Source of the DNA: Brachionus manjavacas
Taxonomy: Eukaryota; Rotifera; Eurotatoria; Ploima; Brachionidae
Assembly: GCA_019054805.1 (NCBI GenBank)
Contig: JAHQIY010000001.1
Location: forward strand, 3,052,501-3,116,500
DNA: 64,000 nucleotides
Direction: 5' to 3'
The stretch's first letter is position 1, and each line of letters begins with the position of its first letter. Below are positions 1 through 11,500 of the stretch, one piece after another. The notes beneath the pieces were generated by a model, which worked only from the letters and a program-made list of their open reading frames with translations, did not search any database and was not told where the DNA came from. Position numbers and translations under genes: made by a program.

Positions 1-208
1 ACATTGACTGAACAACAATAATTTACACTCGAAATAACTATATTTTTAACTTAAAAAATAAATTTAAATAATTTATCTATTTAATAATTTCCATGGTAGC
101 TACAATCAATTTTATCTTTTTAAATTATCAATCAAACTCTTCTAATTACTAAATACCGTTTTAGAGTTAATAAAAATAACTTAAAAGGCTTTTTTATAGC
201 AAAGTGTG

Positions 209-1020
209 TCACTTAACTTCTATGGGATTGACTTTTAGCAAAGCAAAATTAAAGCAGAAATTATTTAATTTCTAAAAAGAAAATAACTTTGAAATAAAAA
301 AATAAATACCGAATCATAATCAGGTTTATTGTAAGGAATAGTTGAGATGTAATCTAAACGAGGATTGTTGGTGTTCCAATTTGTTGCTCCATATGTTCTT
401 GGAAAATTTGGAACCACAACATAAGGCTTCAAAAAACAATTGAATCTAAGAAATACTTAGACAATTAATTACTTTTTGATTTTTAACAATTGAACTATAA
501 GTGGGCAAATAAGGCGAAAGTCGGTCGATGTTATTCGGATCACTTGTATACGTGTTATTTCGAATGCCCCAAGATTCAAGATTTGGCGCAGCCATTTCTC
601 TATGCGAGAAATAAGGCGTAGTAATGTTTGGCAATGGCTTGATACCATATGGATCAGCTGATGTATTGTTTCTAAATTGTGTTGGCGATGCCAATGGGGT
701 TGAGTTATTGATGTTTTTTTTTGGAATGACAATTGTTTTTTGCTTATTAATTTTATCTGAACGATCTGTGCTTAGTCCATTCGATTGCTTTGATTTGTTC
801 TGAACTATCCGGTTGGAATGAATGTTGGCATAGGTAGTTTTTGGGTTTAATTTTCTGTATCGTGAATTACGGTTATATTCCAATCTTTTAAAAATTAAAA
901 TTGAAAAAAATAAATAATTAATATTTAAATAGAAAATTGGAGATAAATTGGCTATTAGTAAAAATTACCATACTGTCTTTGCTTAATGCTCCAGTTTTCT
1001 TCATCCGAATTGGACACCAT
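209..1020 (-). CDS. Small unrecognised four-exon protein, about 212 aa
   Basis: I do not recognise this protein. Proposed exons on the minus strand are 1020-974, 884-473, 426-310 and 271-209. All junctions are GT/AG and the phases agree (exon 1 ends ACA|GTATGG and joins ...AAAAG|ATTG), so the 437-nt open stretch at 446-883, which lacks an ATG, gains an ATG start (MVSNSDEENW...) and a TGA stop. Introns 2 and 3 are only 46 and 38 nt. The product is hydrophilic and basic at its N-terminus, rich in Asn, Ser, Pro and Tyr, with short Pro/Tyr motifs (LPNITTPYF, PNFPRTYGATNW). It has no signal peptide or membrane segment. Its style (many P-x-Y and N-W turns, no globular core) resembles small structural proteins, but no family is claimed. 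It is divergent from the gene at 1307. Confidence 0.6.
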
Positions 1021-1306
1021 GTCTTATTTATTAACGCAAATTCTTTTAAGTCAATCCTAGGCAAAAAAAAACAATAAATGGCACAAAATTGCTCAATTCA
1101 AAGATTGATTTTAGAAATTTTACTTTTCTCTTAGTAGGTAAAGTTGTCAATAGAAACCATTTATTTTTTTTCTCTTATTTTTCGATTTGGAAAAAAATCT
1201 AAGTCTAATGGAAGCACGTAGTTTTAGTATTTTTTCTTGCTTTTTTATGTTATTAATTCAAATATTTAAAAGCTTTCAAAACTAAAACAATTGTCGGCAA
1301 CAAACA
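1021..1306. promoter_or_regulatory. Probable shared bidirectional promoter region
   Basis: These 286 bp separate two divergently oriented start codons, the minus-strand gene ending at 1020 and the plus-strand gene starting at 1307. I see no other coding exon in it. No specific factor site or TATA box can be assigned confidently in such A+T-rich DNA, so the call rests on geometry alone. Confidence 0.35.
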
Positions 1307-2260
1307 ATGGCTTACATAAACCGTGAGCTGAGCTTTTCAAGATTGACTAACAAAATTAAATACGTAAATGTTTAAATTAATTTATTTAATTCAATAAAAT
1401 ATATATTTTTTATCAGGATGTAGATGAGTACTTGTACTACAAAAACAATCCTTATTTTGCCGAAAATTATGTGAACTATTTTATTGAAAAATTGCTCGAA
1501 AGCCAGGTAATACCAGACCTTCTGATAGAAGTATTTAGTGAATTGGAAATCGAGAGAGAAGAGGAAAATTTTCGGCTTGTATCCGAAAATTACATAAAAC
1601 AAAAATATATGTATCCAAGGTTAACTTATCAAGTTGAAGACAAGTATTTAATTTTTAGCATTTTTTTCAAAAATTTGAATTGCTTTTTTAAAGTCAAGAT
1701 AATAATTTTCGTAATCTTTACTTGGCACCGGCTAAAAGCCTAAAAAACAATAAAAAAATAGTCAATAAAAGTAATTTTATTTACTCATGTTTGGTTTTAA
1801 TTAAGATATTTTTCAAAAATTTTTAAAGAATTTTTTTTCTATTTGTTTTGATAATTCATCTTTAGGTCATGGAAAAAATGAAGAGAAAATTGTAGAGAAA
1901 AATTATAAGCCGGTATTTATTTATAAAATAATTTTGGAGTAGAATTATTTTAGTTTTGATTGATTAGATTGAATATGTTATTGATAAAAAGCCTTCAATG
2001 TTATTAGATATTGCTGAAGAAATTATTGTTGACGAATTAGAAAATCATTTACTTCCAAAAATAGTCAATGAATGCTTAGAGAGTTTGCTAGCTGAGCCTT
2101 TAAGTGAAAAATTTGATTATCCGCAAAGTTACTCAATTGAGAGTGCAAAAAAACTACTCAAATCAACCGAATATAGTCAAGAGGAAAAAAAAAGGTGATA
2201 TTTTTCCAAAATTAATTTTAATTAATTTTATTCTAAAGGTTGTTTAGTAATTTTTATTAA
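1307..2260 (+). CDS. Small unrecognised acidic helical protein, about 198 aa, with a 17-nt micro-exon
   Basis: Proposed exons are 1307-1363, 1417-1643, 1694-1710, 1866-1912, 1968-2194 and 2239-2260. They sum to 597 nt, exactly 199 codons including TAA. The start ATG opens MAYINRELSF. Exon 3 is a 17-nt micro-exon, needed because direct joining of exons 2 and 4 breaks frame; it is the least certain part. If the last intron is retained, translation stops at 2198 instead. The product is acidic and predominantly helical (for example LLDIAEEIIVDELENHLL), with no signal peptide or membrane segment. I cannot name its family. It is divergent from the neighbouring small gene and may share its promoter. 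Confidence 0.55.
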
Positions 2261-2588
2261 TGTTCTGGTATCAGGATAGCAAAGATTTTTTCTATATCAC
2301 CATATTTTTTAGCTAAATTTAATATATTAAAAATTTCTCGGAACGAATTTAATTAAATAATTTCCCGTTAAGTTAAAAATATCAAAATTGAAAGAAATTA
2401 AAATTTTTTTCATAAAAATTCTATAGTCACTTTTTTTGCTACATTACTAGAGCGCAATTTTATCTATTGCGAATTCAATTTGAATAGAAATTTTTTTTAA
2501 ATTAATTTTGAAATAAATTAGATTAATTTTTTTTATTTTAAAACATTATTTTATATCCCAAAACCAAAATAAAAAGCTTTTAAAAAAT
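2261..2588. other. Intergenic A+T-rich stretch
   Basis: This stretch lies between two converging genes, the plus-strand gene ending at 2260 and the minus-strand gene ending at 2589. It is almost purely A+T with homopolymer runs. I see no exon, repeat or structural RNA; it should contain both 3' untranslated regions. Confidence 0.6.
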
Positions 2589-5500
2589 CTAATCTGAATC
2601 TTCAACATAATAATAATTTTCATCTTTTTTAGTATTAGGCACTACAATTACTTTATTATTTTTAAACATACTATGAACATTAGATTTATATTCACAATCA
2701 TAGTCACTCTTTGTATCTAAGCTAATTTCATCATATTCATTCACTTCAGAGCTGCTAATTTGACCTTCAATCTTGTTGAATTGAGTGTCTGACTGTAAAT
2801 TGACCACATCAATTATTTGTCCAAATGAATTCGAGCATCGATCCTTATTTCTAACAATATAGTAACCAGAATCCTGATTCTTGCCATAACCACAATTATT
2901 TAAAGTCTCATTTGGGTGACAATAATAAAAACAAACATCACACATTAGCATCGCATCATCACATCTCGTATTTATAGCTTCTGGACAAACTATTCTTTTT
3001 TGGCAATAGCAACATATTCTTTTTGAAGGCATAACACGAGACTTGGTTATCTCGCATTCACTTGAAGTGGTATCCGAAAAAATATTTGATGTATCGGAAT
3101 CTCGGAGCCAATTTAACAAAAATCCCTGGCAAAAGGGTTCTTTTTTATTCTCATTAGTAATTTTACGATTGACACCAAAAATTTTGTTATCATTTGCCAA
3201 TTTAAACGAAACTTAAGTTAAAAAGAAATAATTTTTTTCTAATTTATAATAATTTAATAATAATTTTACGCTGTGTGTTTGGATCTACGTGATTTGAGAT
3301 TCGCTTTAATTCAAGTAGATTTTTTGTATTATTGAAATTGTTTAATCCAAAATTTGAAATGAATCCTTTATTAGATATTGCTCTAATGTCCTGATGGTTT
3401 TCAGTAAAAAGATTTTGGCTAAGGTTTGGAAAACTGAATGATCTCGAAGGTCCTTGTGATGCATCCGATTGATTTACATTGACCAAGCTTTGAGATTGTG
3501 CAGGTATCCGTTTGGTGATAAATAACAAATTCGATGCGTTGGAACCTGTTAGATCCGTAAAGCCACTAGATATGTTTCTCGTTTCTATTGGAATAATTTT
3601 ATTTAAAAAAAAATAACAAAGTAATAAAAAAGAACCATTTTTTTGAAATTTTGAACCGGATAATCTTGAACCTATTCCACTGAATGCCATATTATCTCCA
3701 AAATATTTAAAGCTTTTATTAGTCATTACAACTCCACCAGATTTATTTAAAGCCTATTTTTTTAATTTTAGTATTTAGATAATTTCATTATTGAAAAAAA
3801 TATAGAAAAAAATTTTAAAAATTAAAATTCTCTGTGATTAATTGACCACTTTTAAATTATCAGCATATAAAAATATTATTCAGCTTGATTGCTCTGATAT
3901 AAAGTAATATTACCGCTAAATTTTTGGCCTTTCGTCTCTTCCAACAAAGTCCGAACAACGGACACCATTTGAAACAACAGCAACACAATAGTAGTAGCCA
4001 AATTAGCCATAATAAAGTAAATAAACTCAACAATAAAAACAAAACCCAAGTCGGGATTCGAGGATGTTTATAAAATTCTTCTTTTTTTTGTTGACTATAA
4101 TACTGATTTGCTAGTTGACCAAAACTACATTCTTGGCATAGGTTTGGATTGGTAAGGCCAGCTAATAGAATAAAATTTGTTTGATTCATTGCTGCGCATA
4201 TTCTTGCATGAAATTCGTTCAAAACATCTAAGAAAAATAAGATTAAATATAATTGATTTTTTTATCTGTGCCGAGCTCCTTCAGATTAAAAAAAAAAAAT
4301 AATAAAAATAAAAATTAAGACAAAATAAAATAAAAATGTAAAGAAAAAATATAAGAAAAATTAAAATAAGTTAAAATATGATAAAAAGACAATTAAAAAT
4401 TGATAAATTGTAAGAGGTGACTTGTGCAAAGTATTTAAGTATTGAACAGTTCAGGAAAGAAAGAAGAAATAGTAAGATTGCAATTACACAATGGAGTTGG
4501 GTATTCAACATACCTTGATTCAAAACCCGCTTTACATTCAAATCTAATTGATTTTTTGATAAGAATTTAACTTAAATTAGAAATAAAGCTATTAACTATT
4601 TTTAACTAGATCAAAAAAATGAATTCTATTAAAAATTAAACGATCATTTATGATCTATGATCATACTAATGAATGCATGGTTCATTATATCCAACGTGTT
4701 GTCTAATAGAAAAATAATAAATGAGCATATTTTTTATTTTTAATTAGAATAGACTCTGTTGTCAGATTTTTGAAATGAAATTCAAAATAATTTGAATAAA
4801 TAAATAATCTGTATTCTAAAGAAATAATATTAGGAAAAGATTGCTTTTCCATTATCTGATCTAATTAATTTCTTCTAATTTTTTTTTCAAAATTTTTTGT
4901 TTAATTGAACTTTCTATTAGAAAATTTGGATTTTTTGAAACACCGAATTTCTATTTAAGTTATCCAAAAAATGAAAAGTTAATTGCTAAAAAAATAAATT
5001 TCAATGATTGAGCTTTTTGATTATTTTTTCTTCATAAAGATAAATAACAGAATCTTAATAAAATGTATTTGAAAAATAGTATTGCTTTCTGAAAAACCCA
5101 TCTTTTTGATGTTTGATCTAAAACTTTTCATCATTTCTTTATTCGAATCTAATTTTTAATCAATTTTTAAGCCCCATAAAGTGAAAATAATTTTTAAAAC
5201 CATTAAAGTATCTCCTAAAAAATTTCAAAAGTTTAAATTTCTAAGGTATTAACTTAATATTCTTCAATTATTGTTTAATCTTATAATCTTTTTTGATTTT
5301 TTTTCATTAATTTTTTATGTAATTTCTTGAATTTTTCACTTTGATTCTAAATTAGAGTTCAATTTTAAAAATTGAACTCTAAAGGTTTTGTGCAATTCAG
5401 TACAAAATGATTAAAAGAAAAGAAAAAAATGGAAAATAATTGATTAGCTCTTTTCTTTAAGTTTAAAATTAGTTCGGTAATTCAAACATGGTGCAACATT

Positions 5501-8500
5501 CAGAGTTGCATCAAATATCAAGGTCTTGTAAACTGTGTAAATTTAGCAGAAATAAGATTTCAACATATTCCAGCGTAATGCATTTTCTAGAGATTTTGCA
5601 TTTCATTAGCAGATTTTGACAGTTGATGCAACTTTGAATGTTGAACTATGTTGCATTCATGGAGCGGCGGTGAAGTTTGGATAAAAAGCTGCTGCAAAAT
5701 ATGTTCCATTAAATTAAACATCATATTTATATCAATGGGTCTGTTAAAACTCAAGATCAATGATCTTCAATTTTCAAGATCAGTGAAATTCAAGATCAAT
5801 TATTCAATTAACATTTTCTGATACTGAATTTCAATATCAACTAATAAATTTCAAGATCAGACTAATTATTAACAGCTACATTTAACAATCAAGTTTGTTT
5901 CAAAATTGCATTTTCTCTCTCTCTTTTTCTTTTCATTTCAAAAAAAAATTAAAAATGGATCTCGAAACAATTTCTGAGCTAATCAATTCTGGTGACATGA
6001 ATAATTTAGAGCATCGTACTACTGGTACTCGGTATCGAGTGATGGAGATTTCAAGATCAATAGATCGAAGCCTCCCGGTTAGTGAATTGAGAGCGATCTC
6101 AAATGTAAATATTGAACCTAATCAGCATGTAGTTGAAATCGTTAATCAAAAGACAACATTAAAATCAAAAAAAAAAGTTAATAACTTGTCAATTTTCATA
6201 GATTTTTTTTTATTTGTTTCTTAATTGATTTTAATTAAAATATATTTTTGTAACACTTATTTTTTGATCTTGAAAACCAATATCAGGTAATTAAAATGAG
6301 TATCAGTAATTGAAAAATCTGATCTTGAATTTCACTGATCTTGAAAATTGAAGATCATTGATCTTGAGTTTTAACAGACCCATATCAATTATTAGCAATT
6401 AATTTTTAAAATAAATGTTTAACATTTTTTTAAATGATTTCTTAAATTCAAAAAAAAGCAAAAATTAAAAAATCTTTAAATTTAGAAGGATAGATCGAAT
6501 GATAGAAACATAACTAAATGTTTAGTTTTTTTACTTTTCTTTAGAACTTTTATGGCTTTACTTTTATGATTTTTATGCTAAAAAATTTCAAAATAATCTA
6601 TTTATTTTTTAATTTTTCAAATATTTTACTTTGCATTTGTTCACCACCGCATTCACGGAACTAATTTTAAACCTTTAGAAAATATGTGTTATCATTTTGT
6701 TCAATTCTTATACACTAAACTTCACAAAACCTTTAAAAAATAGATAAATGATTCTTTTTAGAAAAAATTTAAAATGAAATAAAATCTTAAAAATTAACTG
6801 AGAGCTAAAGCTAATTCACAAAATTCCTGGTTATTAGATTTTAAAAAATGCCAGATCTTAAAAGCATGATTTTTTGCAGCTTCAATTTTGAAAAAATTTG
6901 CAGCAAAATTCCTGATTAATCAAAAAATAAAAAAATTAAAGTTAAAAAATTTACTTAAAAATGAATTGCAGAATGAAACTAAGGCCGTATTAACTTCTTT
7001 TTGAGGAACTGGTTGACCATTTTGATCATAGAGAATAAATTCCAATACGGAAACATTTTCAGCTGGATGCGTTAGATTATAAAATTGAACACCCTGAGGT
7101 CTATAAATTGGATATAAATTTGTGTCGTTGCTAATACACTTGAGGCTAAAATTTTTGGAATAAAATTGTGAAATTACTGATGGATCTGATACCAAAAGAG
7201 TAGAAAGAAAATTTTCCAAATTTAATTGCTTTTGCTCATTCACAACTTGACTTAAACCTTCAGCTGAAAATAAATTACTCATGAATTTTTCATTTTTATT
7301 TATTAAATCAAAAGTTGAATCAGGATCAAAATCAAGTGGTGTCCAAAGAACATAGGCGGCAAAATTTTGCGGGAGTCCATTCGGAATTAGCTTTAAGACG
7401 GTTTCACTTAACGATGCTCTAAAAGGTGTCAGCATTGAGTTTATGTTAAATGGAATTTGCATTGGTATGAACTTATTCAAATATTTGTTCACATCAGTAG
7501 TTAAAAAATCCAGGTCGAAATTGTCAATTTGATGCGAGAAAATCCCCGGTATAAAAATGGACTTGGCTTGGCAATTTTGACTCGAGGCTGGATTGAAAAT
7601 TCCCGGCACAAATATGAACTCACGGTTTTTGATAATCGGATCAATAAAAAACTCCGATTTAAGAAAAACACCAGGAGTTGGTCTTATTGACAATTCACCG
7701 TCCGGGTCTAGGTAAATTCCCGGCAAAATGTCCAATTTGACCAAATTATATGGCTTCTCATTAAAATTAAATAAATCTAGATAAGGATTCTCGGATGAAA
7801 CCAAGCTTAGTGCTCGATTTAGTTCTAAATAAGAGTTTATTTTTTCACTATTAATTCTCAATGTTTCCAAGCTGGCTCTGACTAGCGGTTTTAAATTGGG
7901 ATTATTTTGGAAAAAATTCCAATTTGAATTGGAAAAAAATGAATTTTTTGAATTTTGGATATTAAGGCGAGTGTAAAGATTTTGAACTAAATCTAAATCC
8001 GGATTTGGAGCCAATTTTCCTTGACTTATCAAGCTAGAAATTGTCTCGGTTAATATTTTGTCAATTCTAGCTCTGGTGAGATCTTCCTGAATGTTTAAAG
8101 GCAGGTCAGATGTAAAAGTATTGACTCGGTTTCTTAAAGAGTTCAATACATCAGGCATGTTTACTGATGGATTAAGAATGGCTAAAGGTCCCTTTGGAAC
8201 CATGTTGTAGTTGTTAAAAGAATAGTGCAGAAAAGCAGTGTCACGAATAAAACTTTGTATTCCGGTCAGAACACTTTGATCGCTTATGTCTAGGTTTGTG
8301 TTTAGGCTATCTGAGAATTGGGATTCATCAAAAGTTAAATAGTTGAGGCTTGATTTCAAAAGAGGACCTTCTTTTTCAAGACATATGTGATCCGATGCTG
8401 AGTTGTTGAACAATGGATAGCAGAATTCGCTTTCTCCTTGACACTTGTTTATCGGAATCATCGAAGCTGTCATTCTGGTACATTGCTGTGTTGAAAGCTC

Positions 8501-11500
8501 ACAATTTGTTCCAATTATTGAATCACGTTCACACTGACAAGTGTATGACTGGTATTTGCTTAATTGGTTCAAAGGCTCTCGGATAGCATTGGCCAAATTA
8601 AAACTGTCTTTTTGGCATTTGCTGGTGTTTGGATTGCAAGAGGGTATTGCAGATTCAGGATGACATTGGTGCGGTTTTGGATTTATTACTGAACTAAGAC
8701 ATCTAAAGCCTTTGTATTCACTGTCACATAAACAAATGCCTATTGATTTCAAATCGTCCATAGATAGCTTTAATTTCGCTAGCTCATCAATAAATAGGTA
8801 AGAGTTTGACTTTGATCCGTGAACAAGTCGATAGTATTTTAACAATAAAGCTAAGTCTTTATTTGATGCAAATTGTAGACGCCTGTAGAAGAATTCTACA
8901 TCCAAAGAAGACACATAGTTTTCACTTTTAAGACTTGACAATAGAAGACACACATTTGGACCGGACCCGTTTTTGTTACAGTCTCTATCATAATTACATT
9001 CCAGTTTTGATTCCTTAAAAGAAAAGAAAATCACTTAAAATTTTTAAAAAATATTTGAAGCTCGCAAAGTCATCACTTGATCATGTAAGATCAAAAAAAT
9101 CACCGGCTAATATTAAGAACATATATATAATTGTTTCAATTAAAGAGAAAAAAAATAAATGACTTAAAAAATCTTTGAAAAGTTTAATAGTTGCTTTGCC
9201 TCTTTTGGATCTGTGTGCAGTAAAATTAATTCAGCAAAAAAAAATACTTTTAAATCGAAAATCACTTATACAATTGAGGTTTATATTTAATGACTTTTTT
9301 TCAGAAGATATTAAAAAGGTTGTAAATGAAAGTGTAGGCAGGAATTTTTATTAACAATTTTTGACGAAAATTTGTCGTAAATTAATTACAAAAAGGTAGA
9401 ATGCATTAATCTTGAATATGATAAAATTAGTAAAATTAATTTTTGATTTGAAATAATATGGAAAAAATTTATTTTTCCTAAAAATTTCTTAAAAATTCAT
9501 CTTTTTAAACTTACAATATTAAGCCATTTTTTAAAGGAAAAATTAACAAAGTAAATTGTAGTTATTGCACGAAAATTTAAATTCATTAACTTAAAAAATG
9601 TTATATTCCAAAGATCAAATCAACACTGTGTATCTTAAACCGATAGTTTAAACAGTGAGTTGTCTAAACCATTAAAAATTAAATTTGTTTTAGTTATCTT
9701 TTTTCTTTATCACTTGTAACATTTATTTAAAAATTTAGAGATCAACATGTCTGCAGATGATATTAATTTAAGTTTTTCAAATCATGCTTAATGAGTTTTA
9801 ATTAATGATTTAATTTTAATAAAATAAATATTAAAAATGTGCATGTTTTTTGAAAGAAAAGAAACTTGTCCAAAAAAGATTGAAATTTGTGGACAAACTA
9901 TAGATTTAAAAAAAAAAATTGTCTTTTGGACTAGATCAAGATCTAAATATTACAATGCTAATTTTTATTTATTAATTAAAAAAATATGAAGCCTTTTATT
10001 TTGCTCCTAGTTAAGTAAAATTTCTGTTTTAAATTTCTTTGTGATCAAAATATCAATTGTGAAGTTTTCAACATTTAAGCAATCAGTCTCATAATATATA
10101 TCTGATTTTAATTAATTTCTTATTATTATTTTAATTAAGTCTCATAGGCAAAATAAATATAAAGAATATAAAATAAAAAAAGGAATTTTTATATATTTTT
10201 TTGGGGAAATTTGAATTATTAAACATGAATGTCGTATAAATAGATAAATTTATTGAATTTTTTTATAATGAATTTAAATAACTGAAGTTTTTTCTGCAAC
10301 ATGCCTTTGGATTGAATTTTTTTACAATAGTAGATTAGGTTTTTCATATTTTAGGTTTTTTACAAATTTAACTTGATTTATCGCCAACTTCCTAATATAT
10401 GCAAAAAAAATTTGTAAAATTACTTAAAATAAAATGTTTTTGCCAGATTTTTCAATATTAAATATTTGGCAAGTTTTTTTTCTATTTAACTTTTTTGAAA
10501 TTTTGAAATTATTGCTTCATTAAAACTCGATACTTAAAACTCGATACTTAAGCATGTTAAAATTTGAAATAAAATTACGCAATTATTTTTAGAAATGTAA
10601 AATAGAAAATAAAACTTGCCATTTTTTGAAAAAAATGAATTCTTGTTTTTGCTTTAAAAATGAAAAAGGAAAAAAAATCTACAAAATTTTGCCAAAAAAA
10701 CTTAATTTATAGAAAAAAGATAAATACCGTAATGCCTTGCCCCCTAATGCATTGCACTTTAAACCAGAATTCTGGATTTTAATGCTGCATTTAACCCACT
10801 TTTTTTTCCAGATACGCTGCGAGTAAAAATGCTGCAGTTAATGTCAAAATTTTGGTATAAATGCCGCATTAAATATGTAAAAAATAATAAAAATATATTT
10901 TTCTATTTTTTCAATTGTTTCAAAATTTGAAACACAAAAAATGTTCTTCGGACATAATGCATGCATGTAAAGTTAAAATTTTGAATTTTAATGCGTCACG
11001 AAATTTTATTTAAATTGATAAAAAAAACGGTATTTAAATATAAAAATGGCATAAAATTTTCCGTATAAAAATTATTTGTTTTTAAAAAAAAAAGAAATTT
11101 TATTATTTTCTCTCGCTAGCTTCTCTCTCACGTGCTTCTTTTTCTAGAGTTTTTTTATTTTTGCTTCCCTTTTTGCGACCACCACGGCCTTTTCTGGTTG
11201 GTTCTACATTTGCTGCTGTTTCGAGACTTTCATTTTCGACTTCTGACTGAGTATTAGCAGCTTTATTCATAAGCATTAAAACTCAAAATTTTAACTTTAC
11301 ATGCATGCATTATGTCCGAAGAACATTTTTTGTGTTTCAAATTTTGAAACAATTGAAAAAATAGAAAAATATATTTTTATTATTTTTTACATATTTAATG
11401 CGGCATTTATACCAAAATTTTGACATTAACTGCAGCATTTTTACTCGCAGCGTATCTGGAAAAAAAAGTGGGTTAAATGCAGCATTAAAATCCAGAATTC

